A stretch of DNA of 64,000 nt, taken from Sipunculus nudus. Lineage: Eukaryota; Annelida; Sipuncula; Golfingiida; Sipunculidae. A program made the translations under genes and the position numbers. Positions 12,960 through 24,449 of the stretch are shown piece after piece; positions within the stretch are counted from its first letter, which is position 1; each line of letters begins with the position of its first letter. The stretch spans positions 43,160,362-43,224,361 of the forward strand of contig CM049307.1 in assembly GCA_026874595.1 (NCBI GenBank), written 5' to 3'. Below the pieces are notes generated by a model, which worked only from the letters and a program-made list of their open reading frames with translations, was not told where the DNA came from and did no database searches.

Positions 12960-15590
12960 CCTTGAAATGATAAATTAATAAATGTTATGTCAGTAACTCT
13001 TAAAAATGAAAGTTATAGATAAATAATCTAAGCAGAGATCTAGACTTGCAAAATAAATATTTAAGATGGATTTTGCTGTGTGATATCCCTTTGGTCGCCG
13101 GTTTCTAAAGATTTTTTTTCCAGGCTGTTTAAATTGATAAGAGGAAGTGACCTAATCGCTCCTATACATTATATACCACACATTCAACCCGGCTTGTGTC
13201 GACTTGAATAAAACCCTGTACTAAACATTAAAACGCTAAGTAATTCAAAGCCACCTCGCGACCAACAGTGAAGTAAATCATGCTCTCAACAGAATTTATG
13301 TATTTACTTGCGTGATTAAGCCAAATAATATGGTCTTTATGTCTTATTAACAGGTGTAAACGAGAATCATTCCTTCACTCTGTCGGTTCTTCTGTTCACC
13401 TTGTGTACGCATCGACCATGGTTGCAAGTCGACATAGAATATAAAAAATATAAATTATGAGAAATCTCATAATTGCCTGAAATGATGAAAAACCTGAAAT
13501 TCTATTTTTGATACCTGAAGTACTCCAGAAATCAAATGATTTGCGCTGATATAATATCCTTGTCAGCTTAGCTAAGTGAAAGTTATCTCATCTACAGCGA
13601 TAGGCCTTTGTCCTTCATCTGTCCAGCGGATAACTGTTAACAGGGCTCAAGCGGTAAACCCTGACTTAGGCCCATTTCTTGGGGAAATCACCCCGTTAAC
13701 CCATAATTAGATCATAGTGCTTAGTATTTCTCGAGCTGTTGGGAGATTGATTGCAATATTTGAAGATATGATGTGTTCATGCAGATATTACATACTGTCT
13801 ATTACCGAATACAAAAGGAGCGAGTAATTTGAAATTTTTGAATAATACCAATCATATATGTACATAAGCTGCAGGTGGCGTCACCAGTGATGGTCTATTT
13901 TCTAAAAGCCAAAATGCACTCTTTCTTAAATAAACTAAAAATTTAACCCTTCAGCTCTCATATCATGGTTAACAATTTGTAAGCGAACGGGCAAATAGAT
14001 GAATCTGAATTTACTTGAAGAATAGGTAATTTGTTCAAAGTCTAAGTTGTGTTAAATACATCGTTGCAGGGATTTGCATTACTTGTATCGTTAGCGCAAT
14101 ATCACCATGTGTTTTCATACTGTGTCACTACAGAGTCACGTGATATGCCGGCCCTATTAGGCTTGAAATCTTTTATATTGATGTTTCTTTCTTCATTTGA
14201 GCTTTTATTTAAATATATATGACATTAACTATAAACTTTAACAATCATATATACATGTATAATATATAATGAATAAACAACCAAACCAGGCAGACATATT
14301 GAGTCATGTTTCATTTAAATTTATTAACCAGAAAAGCAGAAAATTAAATAGTGTTATGATAGCTGCTTGAGAAACAGTTTACTTACTGGTTGTATATTCA
14401 ATACAGTCCATATTTCTCTTCAAGACAGAAGAACCTGACACCATCTAAGCAGGATGTAAATGATATAAATAAAAATTATATGCCACAGACAAGATTATAA
14501 TAATCGCTCCTTGTTTGCTAACTGTGTCTGAAGCTAATTTAACGATATTGTGATTATTATTGACTTATGCTTACGGTAAATTTGCTGAAATAAAACTAAA
14601 TGCAAAAAAGGCATGTCATAGTATACAGAGCAATCTGTCTTTGTATAGAGATAACATTAAAACACGACATATGTTGGGTGTATAATCATCTTTAATAAAT
14701 ACAACCTGCATTCCTTGATGTACACATATAATAATTTAAGCAAAAAAGTACGTACGTTAGGATCTAACTTCGGGAAGGAAGTCCTTTATATGTTATTTAT
14801 CCGATCCATCATATTTAAAAAAAAATAATATCCTTACGTGAGCTGCACCGATAGTAAAAACATAAATTAAGCTCCGGAATATTTCAACATTCAGTACCAT
14901 GAAACTTATGCCGAGATACATACCTATACTACTGTATAGCAATCTTATTTTCAAGATTGCCAAAGGTGATCGTGCTAAAAATAAGTGTATACGACATATC
15001 GTATTCATGCCATGTATTACAAACACATCATCAGTAGGAGAGGTCACCAAGATGATAAAGACTATTGCAACGCCCGGCCCAATAAAGACCTTCTTACGAC
15101 GGTGAAGGAACGACATCGTGTATGATACTGTGATGTAATGTGATTAAGGGACAAAGACTATTCTCAGGGTTATGTTAAGTGGAAAAGATAAAATGGTTAC
15201 CAGCAAAGTTGCTAGACAACTAAACCAATAGGACAGAAAATGCTGATAAGGTTGAATTACAAGTAACCTGTATAAGAAGTTTATAAAATGGAGAAATCCA
15301 ATCCCATACCACTCTACACTATGTCCGTCTGTGTCCAAAATATTTTAAACATAGATAATACAAAAGACAAAAAAAAGACAACAATGCTAACCTTTGTTTA
15401 AACTATCTGGTTTGGATGTTCTATCTACAAACTTTCGGGTGCACAGCCTTAGAAACATCAAGAGAAACCAGGCATATATAGACGATGATATATTCATGAG
15501 CCAATGTGAGATTCGGTATCTTTGGTTGTCGGCACTCAGCATAAATACCTGTAAGGATATTTTAAAGACGTTTGCAAGACCTTGACCCTT
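12960..15590. other. Unit 2 downstream flank (duplicated block, no clear gene)
   Basis: Blocks match unit 1 (2100-6300), unit 3 (32.8-33.95 kb) and unit 4 (46.86-53.0 kb) in the same order. One segment, 14740-15140, is alignable in all four units and on the minus strand can be read as a 107-codon frame with a hydrophobic stretch (VAIVFIILV). The corresponding reading in the other units is interrupted or changed, so it is reported as a conserved flank and not as a gene. A 117-codon minus-strand frame at 15740-15387 has no recognisable domain. Confidence 0.55.
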
Positions 15591-16690
15591 TAACTTGTGG
15601 CCTAAAAACCAATAGGTTCTTCTTCTACTGGTAGATGTGAAAGATGGGAAGTTTGGAATGAACAGATTCACTTCAAATGTATCCGGAATCTTGTTAAAGA
15701 AGACAGTCCAATGGCCTTGATATTTGACCTTGTAACGCAATATAAATGTTTTTCTTCTCTTATTGGTAGGAATACATAATTGAAGAATTGGAGGTTTACG
15801 ATGAAAAATTTGGCATTTAATCCCTAAAAAAACTTCTAAAAGAAGTGGACTGTGTGATCTCTATCTTCAATCTTGTGAAATCAAAATGTACGTTCAGGTT
15901 TATTGTCCCATTTTTAAGTTTTTAATGAAAGGTGGAAGATGTGGCATTAAAAGGTTGGTCAGTATTTCAAAACAAATAGGGTTCACAAAATATCCTCAAT
16001 TTCCACTGATTTGGCCTTAATGTCAAGGTCAAATTCACCATTTCTGGAAGTACTCTAAGAATTTTGCTGGAATAATAGGTGTATTAAATATGAGGAAGAA
16101 ATATGCAGTGCTTTGAAAGTTACGAGATTCATAATTATCCTAATTTGTGGCCAGTTTCCACTGAAAATTAAGGTCTGTGTCACCAATTCTTCAGAAATGT
16201 AATGTTCTATCAAAACTTCAAAACAAATAAGGAAACATTCTTATATTAAACCACTCTTATATCAAAGGTCATGGCTATAATTTTTTAGTTAGTTATTAAT
16301 TCATATTTCACGGCACAAAATCTGAAAGAGATCAAAGGTGGCGCCTAAAATTTCAGTAAAAGATAAAGCAAACTAAGATATTCTAGCAACCTCATTACAA
16401 GAACAGTCGATCAAACGTAACTTGAGATATCTTGCCAATTTATATGTATTTTACATTATTTCTTGGAAGCTGAAGCACACCCTGTTACTCGCAAAATATA
16501 GTTCACAGTGACCAAATTTCAAGTTTCCAAAGGAAATCTTAAAATATCTGACATTGCGCAGTTTCATGATCTTCTCCTTATATGCTTACGATTTGTGCCC
16601 TGCCAACGGACAGCCGGACGTCTAGACAGACGACTGACAAAGCGTTATCACTATACCTTTGTTGACTTTCAGTCAGCTGAGCTAAAAACC
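15591..16690 (+). repeat. Relic of the tandem-repeat element family (3' end preserved)
   Basis: 16490-16690 reproduces the end of the array at the start of the window: a CACAGTGACCAAATTTCAAG block, GATTTGTGCCCTGCCAACGG, a CGGACAGCCGGACG segment, a CAAAGCGTTATCACTATA block and the terminal inverted repeat TTGACTTTCAGTCAGCTGAGC followed by CTAAAAA. The upstream kilobase shows weaker, degenerate similarity (phrases such as TTTCCACTG and TTAAGGTC) and may be decayed monomers. Confidence 0.6.
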
Positions 16691-17184
16691 AACATCAATG
16701 CAAAGGGTCTAAAGAGAACCAACCCTATTGCTGGTACATACAACGCATGGCATCCAAATAACAATGCCTGGCATTATCAAGAATTTCCATCTGAGGAAGG
16801 ACTGTGTGTACCCGAAAGCTCGTGGACAGAACATCCCGACCAGCTAGTCTAAACAAAGGTATAAACTTATATTAAACTCACTCATATATACCGACTGGCA
16901 ATTCAGATGGTACTATATTCAATGCTTCATTCAATCTACTTCATCTTAAAAGTGTCACAATTATTTAGAAAATAACACTAATTACTATATAAATTCAAGT
17001 AAATACAGGCTATTCTTCTAAGACTAGCATATCCACAAGAACTGATCATTAGTAATGTGTCTTGCACGTAAGCGACAGAAAATTGTATGGGCTATCTGGG
17101 TGCAATTATTACTTTGTTACAGTGCTTTATATTCCATAACTGCAAGAGAAAGGCACTTCCCTGTTGCAACTGTCTCAAAGAGCA
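16691..17184. other. Downstream sequence of copy 2, with an unexplained open stretch at 16691-16852
   Basis: On the plus strand 16691-16852 is open and reads protein-like (for example AWHPNNNAWHYQEFP, ending HPDQLV and a stop). Its upstream part is repeat DNA. No domain is recognised and no paralogous unit confirms it, so it is only flagged. The last 150 bases before the gene end resemble the same position of copy 3 (34565-34631) and are its 3' UTR or flank. Confidence 0.35.
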
Positions 17185-18798
17185 CTATAAACGTATCTTT
17201 TCTGTAAGTTCCCATTCATTTTCTTGTTCCTTGGGCATGGTATGGAACTTGGTGTCATGATATCTAAAACTTATTGTGTTAAAGACACATTCCACTGCCT
17301 TTGCCACAATCTTTAAAATACCTTGAAGACAAATAAGTTCACCCCGAAGAATTGGTTGTATAAAGCAGTTGAAAATATCAACCTCTCCGGGTGGAAAAAG
17401 CGCCTCTTGATTGGGAAAAAGCAGAATAGCTCCTGGAAATGTTCCACGAACTGTATCATATACGCATTTCTTCGCTAAATCCTCATTAGTCAGTCCTCTT
17501 TGTTCTTTACTACAGACTTTTATTAAGGTTTTTACAAAATTATCCATGAAATGTTTTATTACATATGGCGCCCTCTCTTCATGAGCAGTCATAATGAAGG
17601 GCGTAAATTTCTTCAAATGATCCCTCCATCCCTGTGGCAGAATAGACAACGCCGGTGAAGGCTCAACATTTAGAGTCTGTCTGAATTGCTTCAGGAGGCC
17701 TAATTCCTTTAACAAATGGTCCTTGTCGACATAATGCAGGATGTTATTTTCAGGGATGAAGTACATCGGTAACTTCTTTTCTTCAAGACACTTCAGCAGA
17801 TCATCCAGCAGGTTCAGCATACACTCACCAAGATCTTCCCTCATCCACATGTTTGTCTCGCTCTCACATGACCAGAAAACAACCGTCTTAATGTGGTAGT
17901 TGGTCACTGCTAAATCTTCTTGTTCTTTTTTAACTTTTTTGAGGACGTCATAAATGATGAGCTTTAACAAACAGAAGCATTTTCTTTGAAAATCGGACAT
18001 AGCTTTCATAAGTTCCGCCTCCGCCAAGGAAAATGACAGTTGCCAGTGAAGGTCAGGGTCGCCATCCGATGGGTGTTGAGGAATCATATGGAATCCTCCC
18101 TCTTGAATGGCAGATATTGTCTTCTCGTCCGGCCAGTACCTTTCTCGGTGTAGGAAGGCTTCAGCTGATTGCGGCCATCCCTCTGCTTCTACTGCTGGAA
18201 CACAGTCGAGCACCAAAGGAATGAAATTAACCACTGACGGAGAGGAACAGACCAGAGTTTCAAGTTCTTCATCCGTCCGGTCTTGAGCTGCCAGTGTCGT
18301 GATTAGATGGCGTACTTTTTGTGACACTCGATCTTTCTTCCTCTCAACAAAGCCCGGTAACTGATGACTAAGATCTGTGCCCATATGGTCCTTTGCTTTC
18401 TCCGGGGATAAAACCTTTCTAGGGATAGAGGCTACACGTTTGTCAGCAACCCAAAGACTGTAGCAAAAAAGTGTCTCCCAATCATCAGTGGCATCTATAA
18501 TAACGTACCCAGGAAATCCTTCCGCTGGTTTCATCAGATTTTCTGTTTGCCGTCGACTAAAGATTTCTTTGACCTGTTGAATAATCAAGTCAATGTCAGT
18601 GGAGTCCATGCGATGGCTGCATAGAACGCTTCCATCCACACAGCTTCCGGTTATAACATGGGCGGTTTCTGCATCTTGTGGTTTGCTCAGTAATTGGTTC
18701 AGTTCCATAATCCCCGGTACCAGTTGGCCATATATTCCATGTTCGGGATACCATTGGTTAAGCCTTTCAGCCAAATAAGCTGTATCATCAGACGCCAT
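17185..18798 (-). CDS. Mab-21-domain cGAS-like receptor, intact (copy 2, 537 aa)
   Basis: This is a probable cytosolic nucleotidyltransferase of the cGAS-like receptor family, which in animals makes cyclic dinucleotides on sensing foreign nucleic acid. Visible core: VITGS with Gly51-Ser52, DID with Asp68 and Asp70, and a third acidic residue Asp198 in VLDCVPA, followed by the Mab-21 hallmarks RERYWPD (218-224), W252-x-L-SFSLAE (252-260), YHIKTVVFW (301-309) and LPMYFIPENN (343-352). Residues about 1-370 form the Mab-21 unit; about 371-537 form a C-terminal extension with no domain I recognise (QGWRDHLKK, NQEALFPP). There is no signal peptide, no membrane span, and no Cys-rich zinc thumb of the vertebrate cGAS kind. 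The coding region is one exon. The start is set by the MASDDTA N-terminus shared by all copies and a purine at -3. Ligand and product cannot be read from sequence; a non-catalytic Mab-21 role is the alternative. Confidence 0.9.
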   Translation of the reverse strand: MASDDTAYLAERLNQWYPEHGIYGQLVPGIMELNQLLSKPQDAETAHVITGSCVDGSVLCSHRMDSTDIDLIIQQVKEIFSRRQTENLMKPAEGFPGYVIIDATDDWETLFCYSLWVADKRVASIPRKVLSPEKAKDHMGTDLSHQLPGFVERKKDRVSQKVRHLITTLAAQDRTDEELETLVCSSPSVVNFIPLVLDCVPAVEAEGWPQSAEAFLHRERYWPDEKTISAIQEGGFHMIPQHPSDGDPDLHWQLSFSLAEAELMKAMSDFQRKCFCLLKLIIYDVLKKVKKEQEDLAVTNYHIKTVVFWSCESETNMWMREDLGECMLNLLDDLLKCLEEKKLPMYFIPENNILHYVDKDHLLKELGLLKQFRQTLNVEPSPALSILPQGWRDHLKKFTPFIMTAHEERAPYVIKHFMDNFVKTLIKVCSKEQRGLTNEDLAKKCVYDTVRGTFPGAILLFPNQEALFPPGEVDIFNCFIQPILRGELICLQGILKIVAKAVECVFNTISFRYHDTKFHTMPKEQENEWELTEKIRL

Positions 18799-18806
18799 CG
18801 TGTTAC

Positions 18807-18832
18807 CTGTAAAAAACAGAAAAACATTAATA
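18807..18832 (-). other. Putative 3' splice site upstream of copy 2 start codon
   Basis: On the minus strand a pyrimidine-rich TTTTTCTGTTTTTTACAG ends 8 bases before the ATG. The AG and the following GTAACACG are kept in the other copies, which suggests that the coding exon is preceded by an intron and a non-coding 5' exon. Confidence 0.55.
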
Positions 18833-19090
18833 AAATAAATGTGTTTTAGTTCAGAAAAATATTTCTTAAATGCTTTTCACAGGTAACCTGTTATCTGTTA
18901 TTGGTCAGCGGTAAGACTGATCCTGTGCGTGTATGTAATGAAGCAGTGAGGATCTGATTGTTGTGTTTATGGTGCGGTTATTTGCCAGGAATGTAAATAA
19001 GTGGGACTTTCTCTAAAAATAAAAAAAATAAAATAGTAAATTTTATTTTTAACTGACAGCAGTTTTAGACCCACATGGGATTTAATGAAT
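18833..19090. promoter_or_regulatory. Conserved upstream region of copy 2
   Basis: This stretch is alignable across all four gene copies (8085-8200, 36285-36420, 55395-55510), including CAGCGGTAAGACTGATCCTG and GAGGATCTGATTG. Its place immediately upstream suggests an intron, 5' exon or promoter; no TATA box is evident. Confidence 0.4.
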
Positions 19091-19308
19091 CAGGCGCTGA
19101 TCCAGGATTTTTTTGCAGGGAGGGGTCAACGGGTGTCATGCATTAAATTGTCTTTTAAAAAAAGGTCCTTGTTTAAAAGCGGGGGGGGGGACACGACCCC
19201 CAAAACCCCCCTGTCATGCATAAGATTTGTCTAAAGTAAAGGTCGTTGGTTGAGAGTAAAGGTGGGGGGGTCTTCACCCCACAACCCCCCCTCCCGGATC
19301 TGCGCCTG
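19091..19308. mobile_element. Short non-autonomous DNA element (MITE) with 13 bp ends
   Basis: The ends are CAGGCGCTGATCC and GGATCTGCGCCTG, an inverted repeat with one mismatch. The interior has G- and C-runs and repeated GTCATGCAT. The paralogous sites of units 3 and 4 (near 36507 and 55597) run uninterrupted from the GATGTAAT-type sequence to GATACCTCCTTGGA, so the insertion is specific to unit 2. A half copy with the left end (CAGGCGCAGTTCCAGG) lies at 56620-56700. Confidence 0.7.
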
Positions 19309-21301
19309 ATGGATACCTCCTTGGACTCTCTTGCATGTCTCCATTTCTTGATCGATAAAATTTCAACTAAGATAATATTCTTTACACAAACTGTATATTT
19401 GGCAGCTTTTATAAATGATCTGCAGAAAGCACGTAATAAATAACGTGCGCTGGTGACAGTATGAAGTGTCGCTTCAGTGATCGGGTGCAAACAATAGACA
19501 CTATAACTTCCGTGTCTGGTACTGAGAGTACACATATTGTTAAAGAGTTGAAGACAAACAATTTACTGAAACATCCATATTGAGGGGTACCAGAGTAGAT
19601 GTTATGATTACAATGTATTACCCCCGCTTCCAGTGAAGGGGGGGGGGGGTCAGCCTGTCTAGCCTTTTCCGGATTACCTTTCTAAACATGATACGATTTC
19701 CCTAATTTTGTTACACTGCTACCCTATCTTGCCTTTGGTTGCCCAACCTATGTTTTTTAAACCATCTGCGAGCCAAAATGTGGTGTGCATCAACATTTCC
19801 ATTCCGGACGATAACTGATCTAAATACATATCGATTTTTTTTTTCAAATTTGGTACAATGGTTCCCTTAAATCCTATCTTGACAGTTTACACAGTCACGG
19901 TATAATCTGTATACGCGACACCTTCCCCTTTGGATTCTAGTTTCACCACAGATGACATTATTTATATTAAGAAATTGTGTTAGTGTATGTATGTGTGATT
20001 GAATAGATTGGAATCCACCCCCACCCCCCATAACTATGTATCAATTTTGCCTATAAACCAGGTAAAAAAAACTTACCCTCCCTAAGACTGTGTGAACAAG
20101 TCTGTAATTTTGTTTTTGGACATTCTATTCTTCTCAATCAACACATATATTCAGGCTGTACACAGGCTCAAAAAATAGGTAAGCTTCTTGTGACCAGTTG
20201 TTTACCCAGGCTGTTTTATATGCTGTTATGCATTGTGTTGTGCATGAGAAGTGGCTTTTGATCAAGAACCCTCAAGCAAGCTGACAGGTCAAATGTTATT
20301 AAATTATTTGAAAATACAAACCACAGTTCCGATTGGTTTTGCCTATGCATAGAGTTAGGCCTACAACGCGTCAGAGGTGACAATCACTGATGATTGGTAA
20401 TGTGTCAATTCGATCAAATTACTAAGATTAATAAAAATCAGTGATTTTTTAGTAAAAAGGATTTATTTGAGAAATTTGTCAGGCGGTTAAAAAGGTTTCC
20501 GGCCCTCTCCTCTTTCTTCGTTATAACAGCCATTCAGTTTTAAGAATGTAATAAACTCTTTATTTGGTTAAAATTCAAGGCTATCTACTCATTGAAACGG
20601 TTTACTGAAGAATGGACTGTAACAGAGGGATACAAAGGTTTTCTAGCTTTAATGCTACGTATAATCTCATATATATATACTTTATCCCCCATGCTAAACT
20701 GGAAAAAAATAATATGCAAGTCCTAGCAGGCGTCCCTATATAGCTTCAAGCCAAGCACCCGATAAGAGGTTACCCACACTACTGTCTGTGTCTATCATGC
20801 TATATGTACTATCAAGAACAATACTGTCACAATAACGACAAAATCAATTGAAACTTGGACGAATAAAAGAACAATATTTACAGAAAAAATAATAAGGGAT
20901 TAAAAATATAGATAAAATAGTGCCGCCGCAGCCAAGGCGAGTGCAGATGTATCAGATCGTTACATATACTTTGACAAGTGTTAGATCAGCAGTGGAAAAT
21001 ATATCGATTACAATTGTGATTCTGTGAAAACCTTTTAGATATGCAATAGCTCACGGTTTACATATATCAGCTTGCATCATGTACCACCAAACAGGTCGAA
21101 GGAACTTCCAAAGTTTTGTATACTTTCTGGGGACATTCGCCATGTATAATAAAAACGATTAATAATAAATAAGACCAGACCTGTATTTGCTCATGAATTT
21201 GAATATCCCTCAAAGTACCCGCGCGGGGTCTCCAAACTAAAATTTACAAAGCTAAAATTAAAACTAAATGAGTCCTCTACATTTTCAAACATAATATTCT
21301 A

Positions 21302-21705
21302 ATCTAAAGGAATATCCTAGTCGATCTGCATGCCACCCCCCCCCCCCCCCCCCCCCATTAGGCCTGTCGTGCCCACGTTATACGGTGTACGTTGCTGACC
21401 CTGCCGCTGATAGGGCCTGCTTTAAGTTAGATAAACCAGGGCGGGGATTGAACACCACACAAAGTAATTTTCAAAATGGCTACTTTACAATCTAAACTTA
21501 CCATGTGTAAAAAAATGTACATCCATGGCCATCAAAGATCAAGGCCTCTAAAGGAATATCTAGGTCGATCCTGGTCGATGCCCCCCCCCCCCCCCCATAT
21601 ATTAGGCCCGTCGTGCCCACGTTACACGGTGTACGTTGCTGACCCTACCGCTGATAGGGCCTGCTTTAAGTTAGATAAACCAGGGCGGGGATTGAACACC
21701 ACACA
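21302..21705. repeat. Direct repeat pair of about 155 bp with poly-C runs
   Basis: CTAAAGGAATATC, a TAGTCGAT-like segment, a C-run (21 at about 21336-21356, 15 at about 21582-21596), then TAGGCCTGTCGTGCCCACG through GGGCGGGGATTGAACACC occurs twice, about 246 bp apart. The second copy is flanked by sequence also found at 22200 and 40450, so one copy is a recent local duplication. Confidence 0.85.
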
Positions 21706-22797
21706 CTGACATCACCTGAACCAACCACATAACCGGTATCTATTGGCTAACCGCCAACACTAAAGTGCATCATGCATAAATCGACGTGACCTATGCATGA
21801 GCAGCAGCTTTGAATGAGGATTTTGTTTTGTCGATATAGCTACTAAACAGACCCCTGCCTAGATAGAATTGCTTTTGTGGGGCCAGCTATGATAATCAAT
21901 TGTCTGTGGGTCAAAACGTTTTTATATCAAATTTTGTTTCCAGGCGATAACTTTGCTGAAATCAAGGTGTTTCATTAAAATTAAGTACAATGGTTCTTAT
22001 AGATATTTTGGCTGGGATTGCCTTTGGTAGCTCCACCGGTTTTGGCTGTTTGTGGGCCAAAACAAAATAATTTGTTTTCAGCTAATGCCCAGAAAAAGAC
22101 TTGACACTGTAATTAGTTTCTATATCATAGTTCACTCTTTCTTGCAGTATGGAAAATATAATAGTACGAGTTCAGTAATTTAAAAAATTGCTACTTTTCA
22201 ATCTTAACTTACGATGTGTACAAAAATGTACATCCATGGCCATCAAAGATCAAGGCCTCAGAAGGTTACAACTAAAGATCTCTTTAACGGGTGTATGTTG
22301 AGAAATTATATTGTGTTCATGTATTAACCTGATCAGATACCATAAACCGAATTCTTAGTTTGAAATTCTGGAGCCTTCACGTATTCCAAATCATTAATGT
22401 TGAAGCGCCACTGTATCCTGATATTGTGTTTTTTTACTGTATTCAGCATAATTGGGTTGTGTACATCACGCATTTAAGTTTGTTGGATAGTTCTTTGACA
22501 TCAGCACGCAGCCTCAGGAGTAAAAGACTGAAAACAACCTCTTTACTGAATTATTGAAATCATGTGCTCAAAAGGTATACCTGCAGTGTCCAGGTGAGTG
22601 ATATCAAAAGTAAACAGTAAGACCTCGTAGATATCTGATTGAAGCCTAAGGGCTTATAAATAGGTTTAAATTACTCGTTTGTGAATAAACACGCGGTTTG
22701 TTTTAAAATGAAAAATGTTATGTTACTTGTCTGGTTTGACATGATTATTTTGATGCTTTCATGTCAGTTTTAAGAGGTGTTCATGATGAGGTTAGAG

Positions 22798-22897
22798 GCG
22801 CCTCGATTATTGAGAGGAAGCATCACCCACTACTTCTTGTGTTCAAACACAAGGAGTAGTTGGCCGTGTCTGTCATGAATAATCGTCTCGACAGCGC
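22798..22897. repeat. 100 bp extended inverted-repeat element, copy a
   Basis: Outer arms GCGCCTCGATTATT and AATAATCGTCTCGACAGCGC pair with a small bulge. The inner arms ACTACTTCTTGTGTT and AACACAAGGAGTAGT form a 15 bp stem with a single G-T pair and a 2-base loop. Related copies lie at 37270, 41058 and 56951, each within the upstream flank of a gene unit. It could be a structured transcript, a tiny MITE or a cruciform; there is no direct evidence of transcription. Confidence 0.7.
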
Positions 22898-23449
22898 TAG
22901 GTTTTCTCTTAATTACGAAAGTCAGATTAACACATAAACGCCGGACAAGTTGAAAACTTACTGGTATTCTGAGCGCCCGCGCTGTTCCTCCTAATATCAC
23001 TCGCAGTCTGGTTTTACGTCTTAAGCCAGTCCAAGGTGTATGTTTGTTTAGTTTCCTATCATATCAGTGCCATGTTGAACACGTCAGCAATTCACGTTTT
23101 GTCATTGTAAAAAACAGGTTCGTCTCTGCCAGGTTAGTTAACTGATGGCCTTTTGAACTCTATTTTCCCCAAGTATTGACAATAGAACAAATACCTTTGT
23201 GCCCACATATATTAAATTTCAGCGACATTACGGCTTTATTAATCATTAACTAGATTGCTGATTCAAAATGGATCTATGTGGGTGATATTTCTTGATGATG
23301 TGCCACATATGTAGCCACGGTTTGTTATATTTTTCAAGGATAATGGTGATTTTTTAAGGAGACCGATAATCGTCACTCTTAAAGATTCAATAAACATACG
23401 AATATATCGCCCGGTCTGTGTTGATTTTAATAAATAAGAACCCAGTGAT

Positions 23450-23770
23450 AAATGATACGAACTCGAGTCCATTTTTAAGGACTCGGACTGGGCCTGGCGG
23501 GTCCTAGATTCGGACTTGTTCTCTGAATAGAATAAAACAGAATAAAAAAAATCCATACATACTGTTATAGTTCTGCATAGAAGGTTAACGTGATTTAACA
23601 TTCTAGTAAAGGACAGTTGTAACCTAAGATAAAATTTGCATGATTATCTCAAATATCCTTTTAATTTTCTTTAAACTAGAAGATTTGACTCGGACCTTTA
23701 CTCAAGTTCCAAATGACTCAGACTCGAAGGTGGACTTTGACTCGGACAACAATTTTTGCCTTGCGGCTCA
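23450..23770. repeat. TCGGACTC-rich simple-sequence region, unit 2
   Basis: Repeated ACTCGGACT-type words occur at about 23460-23520 and 23690-23760. In some frames this reads as Asp-Ser repeats, but no gene context supports coding. Related stretches lie at 37770-37890, 41720-41830, 42055-42130 and 57460-57580. Confidence 0.7.
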
Positions 23771-23794
23771 GCTAGAAGCTTAGAAGCTGTGGGG

Positions 23795-23945
23795 ACGAGT
23801 AATATACTGGGAAGGTAACCTGAGATGGACTAGCGTCCCATTCAGGAGGGGTTTAACTTTCAAGTCGCTTCACGCAACAGAAACCGGGATAAGCTCCGGC
23901 CTGATGAGCCATTAGGCTCGGGTGTAAAAGCCCACAGACTATATC
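23795..23945 (+). mobile_element. SINE body without tRNA head
   Basis: GAGTAATATACTGGG, GCGTCCCATTCAGG, GCTTCACGCAACAGAAACCG and GATAAGCTCCGG match the body of the complete SINE at 42164-42439, in the same duplicated context. The head and about 130 bp are missing, so it was deleted after the duplication or recombined. Confidence 0.7.
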
Positions 23946-24449
23946 TATAAGCTGTACATGAATTAATGATGACATTAAATATTAAACTTCGCAAAAGCTG
24001 AAAATTTACTGATATTCTGAGAGTGTCTTGTTCCCCCTGAAATCACTATCAGTATGTTGTTACGCATCTATAGCTAGTCAAGGTGTACAATTTAATATCG
24101 GTCTATTTAGATTTCATGTCATATCAGTGCCATGGTATATCACCGAGTCGCAGAGAAAAAAGCTCCAGTCGTCTCTGCTAGGTCAAGAAGGAAGTTGATA
24201 AGACCCTGGTCTGATGACGACGTTTCAGACACCGTGGTTCATTTTAATCGGTGTCTCCGAGACACATGCAGGCATTTCATGTATCGAATGAGAACTTGCT
24301 AATCAACAGGAAAGTCTTCTTATACACCGTTGTACCGGAGATTATCGATATTTCATGAAATGTCTTCTCAGAATATAATACTTTGAGTGAAAGCTCAAAG
24401 GTCAACACTCTCAAATAAATGATAAAATAGTAAAGTTAAATAGGTAGAA

